In this document: piece by piece, positions 38,383 through 47,246 of the stretch
Layout: every line of letters starts with the position of its first letter
Numbering within the stretch: the stretch's first letter is position 1
From: Citricoccus sp. SGAir0253
Lineage (GTDB): Bacteria; Actinomycetota; Actinomycetes; Actinomycetales; Micrococcaceae
Reading direction: 5' to 3'
NCBI RefSeq assembly: GCF_005877055.1
Contig: NZ_CP039424.1
Span: 3,162,001-3,226,000, forward strand
Length of the DNA: 64,000 nt
The notes under the pieces: model-generated
Seen by the model: only the letters and a program-made list of their open reading frames with translations
What the model was told of the DNA's origin: nothing
The model's database searches: none
Position numbers and translations under genes: made by a program

Positions 38383-41115
38383 GTGCTCACGCTCGCCCTG
38401 TCCCAGCTGCGGGACCGGCCCCGGCGCTACGTCTCCGTGCTGCTGGCCATCGTCATCGGCGTCACCTTCCTGGCCTCGGCCCTGTTGGTCGGGTCCTCGG
38501 CCACGGCCAGCCTGCGCAACTCCCTCGGGGCCACCTACTCGGCCGCGGACCTCGTGGTGGCCCCGGCCCCGGGCGCCGACTTCGAGACCGGGGTGGGGCT
38601 GGCCGCGGCCGCCGGCACGCCCGCCGGGCCGGGGTCGCTGCAGGACGTGGAGGGGGTCCGCGAGGCCCACGCCCACGTGGTCACCGCCGCCGGGCTCCAG
38701 CGCCCGTCCGGACGGGAGGGGACCGGCTCGTGGAGCGAGACCTCGGACTTCGCCCTCGTCTCCACCGTCCCCCGGGACACGACCCTCGTCCCCGCAGAGC
38801 TCGTGGCCGGCGGCTTCCCGGCGCCCGGCTCGGCCACGGAGATCGTCCTCGACGAGCGGACCGCGCGGTCCTTCGGCCTCGCGGTCGGCTCCAGCACCTA
38901 CCTGATCCCCGGCGTCGAGGCCGACTCCCCCGGCCGACGGGTCACCGTGGCGGGGATCGCCGAGGTCTCGCAGGACCCCAACGCGATCGGGGCCATCCAG
39001 GTGCGGGCCGACGAGGCGCTGACCGAGGCCCTGAAGGCCGACGCCCTCGCCGCCCTCCGGTCCCTCGAGGGCGCGGTGGTGGACGGGCCGGAGGCGCGGG
39101 AGCAGGCGGCGGCGGCCGAGATGGCCGAGGCCCTGGCGGCCGACCACGCCGAGCACGTGCTCGTCCGCCTCGCGGACGGCGCCGACCCCGCGCGGGTCGC
39201 CGCCGCGCTGCGGGAGGCGGCCGAGGACCGGGGCCTGGACGTGACCGTGGCGACCCCGGACGTGCAGGCGCAGGAGCAGGTGGCCCGGATGGCCGGCTCC
39301 AACGTCTTCGCCTGGGTCCTCGGGGCCTTCGCCGCGATCGCCCTGCTCGTGACGGCCCTCGTCATCGCCAACACCTTCTCCGTGCTCGTGGCCCAGCGCT
39401 CGCGCGACCTGGCCCTGCAGCGGGCCCTGGGCGCCTCGACGCGGCAGGTCCGCGGCTCGGTGCTGGCCGAGGCCGGGGTCGTCGGGCTGCTCGGGTCCCT
39501 GGTGGGCGTCGGCCTGGCCGCCGCACTGGTGGCCGGCCTCGTGGCGTGGGGCGCCACGGCCGAGGGCTTCGGCTTCCTCACCTTCGAGGCCGCCCCGCTG
39601 GACCTGGTCACGTGCGTGGCGGTCGGCGTCGGGCTGACCGTGCTCGCCTCCTCCGCCGCCGCCGGCGCCGCCACCCGGGTGTCCCCGCTCGAGGCGATGC
39701 GGCCCCGCGAGGACGCCGCCGTGGGGAACCGCGCCGGCACCGTGCGCCTCGTCCTCGGGACGCTGGCCCTGCTCGCGGGCGCCGCGGGGCTCGTGGGCGG
39801 TGCCGTCCAGGCCAACCTGGCGATCGCCGTGGCCGGCGGGGCGCTGTCCTTCGTGGGCGTGCTGATGCTCGCCGTGCTGTTCGTGCCCGCGGTCGTCTCC
39901 GTGGCGGGACTCGCGGCGCGGCCGGCGGGGGTGCCGGGGCGGATGGCCCGGCTCAACGCCGTGCGCAACCCGGGCCGGACCGCCTCCACCGCGGCGGCCC
40001 TGCTGATCGGCACCACGCTCGTGGCCATGATGCTCACGGGCGGGCGCACCGCCCAGGTGCAGATGGACACCATCTTCCGGGCCGAGTTCCCGGTGGACGT
40101 GCAGGTCCGGCTGGACCCCGACGGCGGCGCGGCCGAGCGCGACCGGGTCGTCGCCGTGGAGGGCGTGGACGCCGCCGCCCTGCTCGTGCCGGCCGGCACG
40201 GCCCGGCCGGCCGGGACCGGGGGCGGCGGTGCCGCCGAGGGCGGGACCGCCGGCGGCGAGGCCGCCGTGTACGCCGCAGACCCGGAGCAGCTGCGCGCGG
40301 TGGTGGCGGGCCTGCCCGCGGACGCCGCCGAACGGCTGGGCGAGTCGGGGACGGTGCTCGTGCCGAACACCGTGGAGGCCGATGCGCTGGTCGTCACCGG
40401 CCCCGCGGGATCCCGCACGTTCGACGTGGTCGCGAGCGCCTCCTCCGCCCTGGTGCCGGTCATCCCGCTCGCGGACGCCCGGGCGCTGGGCCTCGACCCC
40501 GGGGCGGCGGGCGCCGGGGCCTCCGTCGGCCTTCCCGAGGGCCCGGCGCCCCAGCTGTGGCTGCGGGCCGACGAGGGCCTGGCGCTGGACGCCCTGCAGG
40601 AGCTGAACACCGAGGTGGCCCAGGCCGCCGGCGTCACCCAGGACTCCGTGAGCGGGGAGCTGGCCCTGCGGCTGCTGTTCACGGTCGTCATCGACGGCAT
40701 GCTCATGGTGGTCACCGCCCTGCTGGCCGTCTCGGTGCTCATCGCCCTCGTGGGGGTGGCGAACACGCTGTCCCTGTCCGCGATCGAGCGGTCCCGGGAG
40801 AACTCCCTGATGCGGGCCCTCGGCCTGACGCGCGGCGGGCTGCGCGGGATGCTGGCCCTCGAGGCGGTGCTGGTCTCCGGCGTCGCCGCGCTGGTCGGCT
40901 GCGTGCTCGGGACCGTCTACGGCGGCTTCGGCGCCCACACGGTGTTCGGGCCGATGGCCGCCGGGATCGGCCAACCCGTCGTGTGGCCCGTGGTGCCGTG
41001 GCCGGAGCTGGCGCTGATCGTGGTGGTCTCCGTGGCCGCGGGGCTGCTGGCCTCGGTGGCGCCGTCCCGCCGGGCGGCGCGGCTGTCCCCGGTCCAGGGG
41101 CTGGCCACCGCCTGA
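38383..41115 (+). CDS. FtsX-like ABC permease, two FtsX domains
   Basis: 910 residues. An N-terminal helix (SVLLAIVIGVTFLASALLVG) anchors a large extracytoplasmic domain; then FtsX domain 1 (about 305-435: FAWVLGAFAAIALLVTALVIANTF, LQRALGASTRQV), helices near 465-520, a second extracytoplasmic region with a Gly-rich insert, and FtsX domain 2 at the C-terminus (MALGVANTL-like IALVGVANTLSLSAIERSRE, MRALGLTRGGLRGML). Such permeases move lipids, lipoproteins or peptides across or act in the envelope. GTG start; cotranscribed with the ATPase. Confidence 0.9.
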   Translation: MLTLALSQLRDRPRRYVSVLLAIVIGVTFLASALLVGSSATASLRNSLGATYSAADLVVAPAPGADFETGVGLAAAAGTPAGPGSLQDVEGVREAHAHVVTAAGLQRPSGREGTGSWSETSDFALVSTVPRDTTLVPAELVAGGFPAPGSATEIVLDERTARSFGLAVGSSTYLIPGVEADSPGRRVTVAGIAEVSQDPNAIGAIQVRADEALTEALKADALAALRSLEGAVVDGPEAREQAAAAEMAEALAADHAEHVLVRLADGADPARVAAALREAAEDRGLDVTVATPDVQAQEQVARMAGSNVFAWVLGAFAAIALLVTALVIANTFSVLVAQRSRDLALQRALGASTRQVRGSVLAEAGVVGLLGSLVGVGLAAALVAGLVAWGATAEGFGFLTFEAAPLDLVTCVAVGVGLTVLASSAAAGAATRVSPLEAMRPREDAAVGNRAGTVRLVLGTLALLAGAAGLVGGAVQANLAIAVAGGALSFVGVLMLAVLFVPAVVSVAGLAARPAGVPGRMARLNAVRNPGRTASTAAALLIGTTLVAMMLTGGRTAQVQMDTIFRAEFPVDVQVRLDPDGGAAERDRVVAVEGVDAAALLVPAGTARPAGTGGGGAAEGGTAGGEAAVYAADPEQLRAVVAGLPADAAERLGESGTVLVPNTVEADALVVTGPAGSRTFDVVASASSALVPVIPLADARALGLDPGAAGAGASVGLPEGPAPQLWLRADEGLALDALQELNTEVAQAAGVTQDSVSGELALRLLFTVVIDGMLMVVTALLAVSVLIALVGVANTLSLSAIERSRENSLMRALGLTRGGLRGMLALEAVLVSGVAALVGCVLGTVYGGFGAHTVFGPMAAGIGQPVVWPVVPWPELALIVVVSVAAGLLASVAPSRRAARLSPVQGLATA

Positions 41116-41125
41116 GGCACCGGCC

Positions 41126-41164
41126 GTCCCGGCCCGGGGCGCACGGAGCGCCCCGGGCCGGGAC
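41126..41164 (+). terminator. Long perfect hairpin after the ABC permease
   Basis: 17-bp perfect stem: 41126-41142 (starts GTCCCGGCCCGG) with 41148-41164, five-base loop ACGGA. No T-run. Positioned 10 bases after the permease stop. Confidence 0.65.
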
Positions 41165-41220
41165 ACGCGTGACCTCGCGGGCCGGGCCGCCCCTCGCCTC
41201 CGGGCCGGGGCCGTGGCCTG

Positions 41221-41249
41221 ATGACACCGTCCCCGGCCCGGACCACACT
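41221..41249 (+). promoter_or_regulatory. Promoter of the AraC-VOC operon
   Basis: -35 ATGACA (41221-41226), 17-bp spacer, -10 CACACT (41244-41249), then six bases to the GTG at 41256. The -35 differs from TTGACA at one base. Leaderless. Confidence 0.6.
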
Positions 41250-41255
41250 GGAGCC

Positions 41256-42083
41256 GTGAGGGACCAGCAGGCCGAGCACGAGGCGGCCGCCCGCCGGGCG
41301 GCCCGCTTCATCACCGAGCGTGCCGCCGAGCCGATCACGGTGGCGGACATGGCGGACGTCGCCGGCTACAGCCCGTTCCACTTCACCCGCATGTTCGCCG
41401 CCCGGGTGCACGTCACCCCCAACCGGTTCCTCGCCGGCGTGCGGTTCCACCGCGCCAAGCGGCTGCTGCTGGCCGGGGACGACGCCGTGGTGGACGTGTG
41501 CCAGGAGGTCGGCTTCACCTCCCCCGGCACGTTCACCCGCCGGTTCCGCGAGGACGTGGGGGTCTCCCCCTCGGGGCTGCGCCGCCTGGCCGACCGGCTC
41601 TCCGTCACCACGCCGGCCCCCTTCGCCCTGTACCCGCAGGGGATCACGGAGGCGGACCTGGCGGCGGGCCGGCCGCGCCCGGCCGTCGGGATGCTCGGCA
41701 CCGTGGAGGGCACGGTGCGGCTGCCCCCCGCCCTGCGGCCCGGTCCCGGGCCGGAGCCGCTCGTCTGGATCGGCTGCTATCCCACGCCCTTCCCGGTGGG
41801 CCTGCCGGTGACGGGGCTGCTCCGCGAGGGCGAGGGCGGCTTCCGCCTGCCGGTGCTGGACCGCGCCCCCTGGCTGCTGGCCACCGCCGTCCCGGCCACC
41901 GCGGAACCGGCGGAGCACCTGGCCGGCCCGCGCCCCGCCGTCGGGCGCCACCCGGTGCCCCTCACGGGGCCCGCCACCGTGCGGCTGGAGCTCGGGGACC
42001 CCGAGCCGTGGGGCTTCCCCCTGCTCACCGCCCTGCCCTCCCTCATGCCGGACCGCACCCACCCCACCAGGAGGACCCCATGA
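41256..42083 (+). CDS. AraC-family regulator with C-terminal effector-like domain
   Basis: 275 residues. Two HTH motifs at the N-terminus (ITVADMADVAGYSPFHFTRMF and VVDVCQEVGFTSPGTFTRRF) in the AraC order FxxxxG.SP. The C-terminal ~150 residues (GMLGTVEGTVRLPPAL, VWIGCYPTPFPVGLPVTG) resemble ligand-binding tails found in AraC proteins paired with VOC proteins. ATGA overlap with the VOC gene shows an operon, so the regulator probably controls it. GTG start is set by the promoter six bases upstream. Confidence 0.88.
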   Translation: MRDQQAEHEAAARRAARFITERAAEPITVADMADVAGYSPFHFTRMFAARVHVTPNRFLAGVRFHRAKRLLLAGDDAVVDVCQEVGFTSPGTFTRRFREDVGVSPSGLRRLADRLSVTTPAPFALYPQGITEADLAAGRPRPAVGMLGTVEGTVRLPPALRPGPGPEPLVWIGCYPTPFPVGLPVTGLLREGEGGFRLPVLDRAPWLLATAVPATAEPAEHLAGPRPAVGRHPVPLTGPATVRLELGDPEPWGFPLLTALPSLMPDRTHPTRRTP

Positions 42084-42925
42084 CCGACCATCTGCCCACC
42101 GCGAACACGGACGAGCTCGGCATCCGCCACGGCTCGCCCGTGTGGATCGACCTCACCGTCCCGGACCTGGCCGCGGTCATCCCCTTCTACGAGGCGCTCT
42201 TCGGCTGGGACTTCGAGGACTACGGCGAGCCGTTCGGGCACTACCACATGATCACCAACGGGGGCGCGCACGTGGGCGGGGCCATGGCCCAGGGCCCGGA
42301 CTCCACCGGCCAGGCCGCGTGGTCCGTGTACCTCAAGAGCGAGGACATCGACCGCTCCCTCGCGGAGACCGCGGCCGCCGGGGGCACCGTGCTCGTGCCG
42401 GCCATGCCGGTGGGCGACCTCGGCCGGATGGGGGTCGTCACCACCCCGGGCGGCGAGGCGCTGGGCGTGTGGCAGAACGGCACCTTCGGCGGGTTCACCC
42501 TGACCCGGACGGTCGGCTCGCCCGTGTGGTTCGAGGTGATGAGCCTGGCCTTCGACGCCGACGCCGAGTACTACCGCCGCGTGTGGGGCTGGGAGCCCAC
42601 GCTGCTGCCGATGGAGGACGCCCCGGAGGGGACCGAGCCCACCCGCTATGCCAACGACCGTCCCGGCGAGGGTGCCACGGCCGGGCTGTGCGAGGCGGAC
42701 CCGGCGTGGTTCCCCGAGGGCACGCCGTCCTACTGGCGCGCCTACTTCATCGTGCAGGACGCGGACGAGGCCGCGCGGACGGTCGGCCGGCTCGGCGGAT
42801 CCGTGCTGGACGGGCCGATGGACACGCCCTTCGGGCGGATCGCCACGGTGGCCGACCCCGCCGGGGCCACGTTCCAGCTCGTCCAGATGCAGGCCGAGGA
42901 CTACGGCCGGGAGACCGGGCGGTAG
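42080..42925 (+). CDS. VOC-family protein with two glyoxalase-like domains
   Basis: 281 residues in two vicinal-oxygen-chelate modules: about 18-135 (PVWIDLTVPDLAAVIPFYEALFGWDF, GGEALGVWQ) and 145-275 (PVWFEVMSLAFDADAEYYRRVWGWE, FGRIATVADPAGATFQLVQ). Similar to actinobacterial hydroxylases/glyoxalase-like proteins and CFP-30B-like antigens. Reaction unknown, perhaps resistance or catabolic. GGAGG lies six bases before the ATG at 42080. Confidence 0.88.
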   Translation: MTDHLPTANTDELGIRHGSPVWIDLTVPDLAAVIPFYEALFGWDFEDYGEPFGHYHMITNGGAHVGGAMAQGPDSTGQAAWSVYLKSEDIDRSLAETAAAGGTVLVPAMPVGDLGRMGVVTTPGGEALGVWQNGTFGGFTLTRTVGSPVWFEVMSLAFDADAEYYRRVWGWEPTLLPMEDAPEGTEPTRYANDRPGEGATAGLCEADPAWFPEGTPSYWRAYFIVQDADEAARTVGRLGGSVLDGPMDTPFGRIATVADPAGATFQLVQMQAEDYGRETGR

Positions 42926-42946
42926 GGGGCGGCCGGTCCGGGGCGC

Positions 42947-43597
42947 TCAGCCGCGGGCGCCCTCGGCGAGGGCCCGCAGCCGCTCGGTGTACGCCGCCCA
43001 CCAGGCGGCGTCGACGCCCTGGTCCTCCCCGGGCAGGTTCGGCGCGGCCGGGGCCAGCCCCGCCCGGCCGTCGAGCAGCTCGCGGACGATGTCCACGTGC
43101 CCCAGGTGCCGCTGGTACTCGGCGACCACGTGCACGAGCAGCCGGCCCAGGGTCACCTCGGGGCGGGACCACCACGGCACGGTCGCGACGGCGGCCAGGT
43201 CCAGTTCCGCGATCACCGCGTCGGACGCGGCGGCGCAGCGGTCGGCGAGGTCCAGGACGTCCTGCACGGACTCCTCCGCGGTGGCGAACATGTCCGCGTT
43301 GGGCTCCGCGCCGTCCTCGAACCACGGCATGGGGATGCCGGAGGGGCGGCCGAGGCAGTCCGTGAAGTAGCCCGCCTCCACGGAGGCCACGTGCTTGAGC
43401 ACGCCGAGCAGGTTGGTCCCCGTGGGCGTCATCGGCATCCGCAGCTGCCGCTCCGTGAGGCCCTCGAGCTTCCAGCGCAGGTCCCGGCGGGCCGCGCGGA
43501 GGTAGTGCTCGAGGACGGGCTTCAGGCCGCCGTCGGCCGCGGCGCCGCTCGGGGCGGGGGCGGGCGGCGGGGCAGCGGGTGGGGTGTCTCCGGTCAT
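42947..43597 (-). CDS. DinB-family (DUF664-type) protein
   Basis: 216 residues after a Pro/Ala-rich N-terminus. The four-helix DinB fold is shown by RRDLRWKLEGLTERQLRMPMTPTGTNLLGVLKHVASVEAGYF-type segments and VTLGRLLVHVVAEYQRHLGHVDIVRELLDG, with metal-binding His at each (KHV, VHVV..., HLGH). Enzymes of this fold are often mycothiol-dependent transferases; target unknown. Start 43597 is preferred over 43606 because CACGAT lies seven bases upstream. Confidence 0.86.
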   Translation of the reverse strand: MTGDTPPAAPPPAPAPSGAAADGGLKPVLEHYLRAARRDLRWKLEGLTERQLRMPMTPTGTNLLGVLKHVASVEAGYFTDCLGRPSGIPMPWFEDGAEPNADMFATAEESVQDVLDLADRCAAASDAVIAELDLAAVATVPWWSRPEVTLGRLLVHVVAEYQRHLGHVDIVRELLDGRAGLAPAAPNLPGEDQGVDAAWWAAYTERLRALAEGARG

Positions 43598-43734
43598 GCC
43601 GGCCATCGTGGCATCGCGCCGGCGCGCGCCGACAGCCCTCGTCAGCGGGGCGTCCGGGGCGATCCGGAGGGGCCGGAGGCCGGCAGGGCGCCGGCAGGGG
43701 GCCGGCCGGAGGCCAGGACGAGGTCAGGGGAAGG

Positions 43735-44190
43735 TCAGAACGGGCGGCGACGCAGGATCTCGGGGAACACGGCGGTCAGCAGCGGGGCGATGCCGTGGCC
43801 CCCGGGGGCGCGGGCAGCCCGCGGGTCCATCCAGGCCAGCTGCTCGATCTCCGTGGTGGGCTCCGGGACCTCGTTGCGCGCCAGCGGGCGCATCAGGGCG
43901 AAGACCTCGGAGTGCAGCTCGTGGCCGTCCTCGTTGGCGGCGGCCGTCCGGAACGCCCCGAGGTACTCGAGGTCCCCGGGCGGGACCACCAGCCCCGTCT
44001 CCTCGGCGAGCTCGCGCACGGCGGTGTCCCGCGGGTGCTCGCCGTCGTGGTGCTTGCCCCCGGGGAACATGAACATCGAGGTGCCGGCCTTGCGGACCGT
44101 CAGGACGTGTCCGTCCGGCCGGTACAGCACCACGGCCGAGACCCGGATGGGCTGGCCGGTGCGGTCACCTCCCGGCGCTGGAGTCGTCAT
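43735..44190 (-). CDS. NUDIX hydrolase
   Basis: 151 residues. Complete NUDIX box: GGKHHDGEHPRDTAVREL followed by AEETGL, fitting GX5EX7REUXEEXGU. N-terminal strand VSAVVLYRPDGHVLTVRKAG and a C-terminal EIEQLAWMDP are as in ADP-ribose or (d)NTP pyrophosphohydrolases. Start 44190 has GGAGG just upstream; an extension to 44229 has no support. Single gene between DinB and MntR genes. Confidence 0.9.
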   Translation of the reverse strand: MTTPAPGGDRTGQPIRVSAVVLYRPDGHVLTVRKAGTSMFMFPGGKHHDGEHPRDTAVRELAEETGLVVPPGDLEYLGAFRTAAANEDGHELHSEVFALMRPLARNEVPEPTTEIEQLAWMDPRAARAPGGHGIAPLLTAVFPEILRRRPF

Positions 44191-44299
44191 GCCTCCATCC
44201 TCCCCCGGTTCCCCGCGGACCGGGGCCACATGACGGAGGCGGGCGTGTTGGCCCGTCCGGGCCGCTCCCGACGACGGCGCGGCCCCGGGGCGGGCCCGG

Positions 44300-45058
44300 T
44301 CAGGCCCCTGTCGGCTCGCCGCCGGATCCGCCCACCGGGCGCAGCAGCACGCCGGCGGCGTCCGCGCCGGCCACCACGGCCTCGGCGCCGGGCGCCACGG
44401 TCCCGGCCGCCGGGGTCCCGGGGCCGTCGTCGGGCTCCCCGGAGCCGACCGGCGCCCCGGCCCGGATGGTCACGGCGTCCGCGCTCCGGTGGAGTACCTC
44501 GACGACCGCGCCGGGCGTGAGCCGATGCCGGCGGAAGCGCTCGAGCCGGCCGGGGTCGGCGTCGGAGAGGCGGAGCACCTCGTACGTGCCCGGCGCCGCG
44601 GCCCCCAGCCGGAGGACGCCCTCCGGGCGGTGGACCCGGCCGTCGGCCGAGGGGATCGGGTCGCCGTGGGGATCACGGTCGGGGTGGCCCAGCACCGCGT
44701 CGATGCGCTGGACGAGGGCGTCCGAGGCGGCGTGCTCGAGGCGCTCGGCCTCGTCGTGCACCTCCTCCCAGGAGTAGCCGAGCGTGGCGACGAGGAATGC
44801 CTCCAGCAACCGGTGCCGGCGCACCATGGCCACGGCGTAGTCCCGCCCCCGGGGCGTGAGCGCGACCGGCCGGTAGGGGCGGTAGTCCACCAGCCCCTGG
44901 GCGGCCAGGCGCTTGACCGTGTCCGTCACGTTGGGGGCGCTGGTGCCGAACCGGGCGGCCAGCTCCGAGGTGGTGATCGGTGGGTCCCCCCATTCGGTGG
45001 CCGACCAGATCACCTTGAGGTAGTCCTGGGCGACCGGGGTGAGGTCGGACGGGTCCAT
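44300..45058 (-). CDS. mntR: DtxR/MntR-family metal-dependent repressor
   Basis: 252 residues. N-terminal winged helix (AQDYLKVIWSATEWGDPPITTSELAARFGTSAPNVTDTV-type), dimer and metal domain (RRHRLLEAFLVATLGYSWEEVHDEAERLEHAASDALVQRID with Cys-free metal ligands His and Glu typical of MntR), then an SH3-like FeoA domain (RLSDADPGRLERFRRHRLTPGAVVEV) with a Gly/Ala-rich insert near the C-terminus. It lies next to mntH, so manganese is the likely effector. GAGG-type SD before ATG 45058. Confidence 0.88.
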   Translation of the reverse strand: MDPSDLTPVAQDYLKVIWSATEWGDPPITTSELAARFGTSAPNVTDTVKRLAAQGLVDYRPYRPVALTPRGRDYAVAMVRRHRLLEAFLVATLGYSWEEVHDEAERLEHAASDALVQRIDAVLGHPDRDPHGDPIPSADGRVHRPEGVLRLGAAAPGTYEVLRLSDADPGRLERFRRHRLTPGAVVEVLHRSADAVTIRAGAPVGSGEPDDGPGTPAAGTVAPGAEAVVAGADAAGVLLRPVGGSGGEPTGA

Positions 45059-45092
45059 GCCTCGATCCTCTCATCCGGCGGACCGGCGCCCG

Positions 45093-46355
45093 TCAGGCCC
45101 CGCCGACCACGGTGAGCGCGATGAGGGCGACGTTCAGGGCGACGATGAGGCAGACGACCGTCCAGGCCGTCACCTGCAGGGCGGCGCGGTTGGCGAAGCG
45201 GCCCATGAGGGCGCGGTCCCGGCTGAGCCGGACCAGCGGGACGAGCGCGAACGGGATGCCGATGCTCAGCACCACCTGGGACAGCACCAGCGCCCACGTG
45301 GGCTCCACGCCGATCGCGATGATCACCAGGGCGGGGACCAGGGTGATGGCCCGGCGGGCGACCTGGGGGATCTGGCGGTGCAGCAGCCCGCCCATGATGG
45401 CCGAGCCGGCGTAGCAGCCCACCGAGGTGGAGGCGAGGCCGGAGGCCAGCAGGCCGATCCCGAAGGCGAGGCCCACCAGGGGCCCCAGGGCGTCGGTGAT
45501 GGCGGCGTGCGCCCCCTCGATGCTGTCGGTGCCCGGGACCCCGGCCAGGTTCCCGGCGGCCAGCAGCAGCATGGCGATGTTCACGGACCCGGCGACCAGC
45601 AGCGAGAGCACCACGTCCCAGCGGGTGGCGGCCAGCAGCCGGGGCAGCGCCGCGCGGGGCGGTGGGCTGCCGTGCCGGTCCCGGGCCAGGGAGGAATGGG
45701 CGTAGATGGCGTGCGGCATCACGGTGGCCCCGAGCATGCTCGCGGCCAGCAGGACCGTCTCGGCGCCCTCGAACCGCGGCACCATGCCCTCCGCAGCGCC
45801 GGACCAGGAGACGTCCCCGAAGAACAGCCCCGAGACGAAGCCCAGGGTGATGATCACCAGCAGCCCGGTGATCACGAACTCGAAGGGCCGCTGCCCGTGC
45901 CGGGACTGCAGGGCCAGCATCAGCATCGAGACCACCCCGATGACCAGGCCCCCGGCCAGCAGCGGGATGCCGAAGAGCAGGTGCAGGGCGATCGCCCCGC
46001 CGAGCACCTCGGCGAGGTCGGTGGCGGCCGCCACCAGTTCCGCCTGTGCCCAGTAGGCCAGCCGACGCCGCCGGGGCAGGCGGTGGCCCAGCAGCTCCGG
46101 CAGGGACGCCCCGGTGACGAGCCCGAGCTTGGCGGAGAGGTACTGGACCAGGACGGCCATGAGGTTGGCCGCCACCAGCACCCACACCAGCAGGTAGCCG
46201 TACTGGGCGCCGGCCGTGAGGTTGGCCGCCACGTTGCCCGGGTCCACGTAGGCCACGGCCGCCACGAAGGCGGGTCCCAGCAGCCACGGCAGGGGTTGCC
46301 GGCGGACCCACTGGGTCCCGTCGGAGGCCGGCGCCTCCGGGATCGCACTCACCAC
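45093..46355 (-). CDS. mntH: Nramp-family Mn2+/H+ symporter MntH
   Basis: 420 residues, eleven helices. Metal-site motifs are present: AYVDPGNVAANLTAG (DPGN) in helix 1 and GATVMPHAIYAHS (MPH) in helix 6. Imports Mn2+ with protons. The GTG at 46355 has GAGGAG six bases upstream; the neighbouring GTG at 46352 is an alternative. It precedes mntR on the same strand with 34 bp between, so the repressor is probably in the same transcript. The upstream region is AT-rich with TAGCTT at 46398-46393 as a possible -10. Confidence 0.92.
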   Translation of the reverse strand: MVSAIPEAPASDGTQWVRRQPLPWLLGPAFVAAVAYVDPGNVAANLTAGAQYGYLLVWVLVAANLMAVLVQYLSAKLGLVTGASLPELLGHRLPRRRRLAYWAQAELVAAATDLAEVLGGAIALHLLFGIPLLAGGLVIGVVSMLMLALQSRHGQRPFEFVITGLLVIITLGFVSGLFFGDVSWSGAAEGMVPRFEGAETVLLAASMLGATVMPHAIYAHSSLARDRHGSPPPRAALPRLLAATRWDVVLSLLVAGSVNIAMLLLAAGNLAGVPGTDSIEGAHAAITDALGPLVGLAFGIGLLASGLASTSVGCYAGSAIMGGLLHRQIPQVARRAITLVPALVIIAIGVEPTWALVLSQVVLSIGIPFALVPLVRLSRDRALMGRFANRAALQVTAWTVVCLIVALNVALIALTVVGGA

Positions 46356-46430
46356 GTCACGCTCCTCGCCGCCCCGCTCACCATGGAGAGTTAAGCTACA
46401 CGAACATTTGGCGGTGCGGGCGACAGCGCT

Positions 46431-46450
46431 TGAAGGTTTGGACAAGAATC
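46431..46450 (+). promoter_or_regulatory. CopR-box-like direct repeat upstream of the two-component operon
   Basis: TGAAGGTTT-GG-ACAAGAATC. The first half agrees closely with the 9-bp half-site of the copper regulator CopR of Corynebacterium (TGAAGATTT, from memory); the second is weaker. It lies about 60-78 bases upstream of the GTG at 46509, a position suited to autoregulation by an OmpR-type regulator. CAGACT (46496-46501) is a possible -10 seven bases before the GTG. Confidence 0.4.
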
Positions 46451-46508
46451 TCCGCCGTCCCGGCGTGACCGGCGGCGGACGGCGCCGGGACGGGCCAGAC
46501 TGGAGAGC

Positions 46509-47246
46509 GTGAGACAGGTCGCCGACGCCGCCGTGCCGCCCGTGGGGCGCGTCCTGGTCGTGGACGACGAGCAGCCGCTGGCCCGCATGGTCGCCACCTA
46601 CCTCGAGCGCGCCGGGCACCGCGTCACGGTCGCCCACACGGGCCCCGGGGCCCTCGAGGCCGCCCGCGCCGCCGAGCCGGACGTCGTGGTCCTGGACCTG
46701 GGACTGCCGGGGATGGACGGGATCGAGGTGTGCCGGCGCCTGCGGGACTTCTCGTCCTGCTACGTGGTGATTCTGACCGCCCGCGGACAGGAGCAGGACA
46801 AGCTCGAGGGCCTGGCGGTGGGCGCGGACGACTACCTCACCAAGCCGTTCAGCGTGCGCGAGCTCGTGGCCCGGGTGGGAGCGATGCTGCGCCGGCCCCG
46901 CACGCCCCTCGGCCAGGCCGGACCGGCCGGCCCGGCCGCCCACGCCGGTCCCGCCCGGAGGCTCGGGGACCTCGCCGTGGACCTGGCCGCCCACGAGGTG
47001 CGGGTGGCCGGGACGCGGATCGCGGCGACCCGCACGGAGTTCGACCTGCTGGCGGCCCTGGCCGCCCGCCCCGGCGAGGCGATGTCCCGGCGCGAGCTGA
47101 TCGACACGGTCTGGGACCCGGCCTGGGTGGGGGACGAGCGGATCGTGGACGTGCACGTGGGCAACCTGCGCCGCAAGCTCGACGCCGACCCCAACCGGTA
47201 CATCGAGACCGTCCGCGGGGTGGGCTACCGGGGGGTGGACCGGTGA
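46509..47246 (+). CDS. OmpR/PhoB-family response regulator (likely copper-responsive, CopR-like)
   Basis: 245 residues. Receiver: VLVVDDEQP, phospho-acceptor Asp63 (VVVLDLGLPGMDG), LTARG and Lys in DDYLTKPFS. Winged helix: RTEFDLLAALAARPGEAMSRRELIDTVW-type and RIVDVHVGNLRRKLD / RYIETVRGVGYRGVD. GTG start with no SD. The stop overlaps the kinase start (GTGA). Its operon includes a DUF305 lipoprotein and the region encodes multicopper oxidase and copper-binding proteins, so copper is the probable signal. Confidence 0.9.
   Translation: MRQVADAAVPPVGRVLVVDDEQPLARMVATYLERAGHRVTVAHTGPGALEAARAAEPDVVVLDLGLPGMDGIEVCRRLRDFSSCYVVILTARGQEQDKLEGLAVGADDYLTKPFSVRELVARVGAMLRRPRTPLGQAGPAGPAAHAGPARRLGDLAVDLAAHEVRVAGTRIAATRTEFDLLAALAARPGEAMSRRELIDTVWDPAWVGDERIVDVHVGNLRRKLDADPNRYIETVRGVGYRGVDR

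Noticed and set aside
36741-42083. A 1780-codon plus-strand open frame
   Set aside because: It runs antisense through the lactate permease and out of frame through the ABC genes; only its last 276 codons (AraC regulator) are real. High GC keeps stop codons rare in wrong frames.
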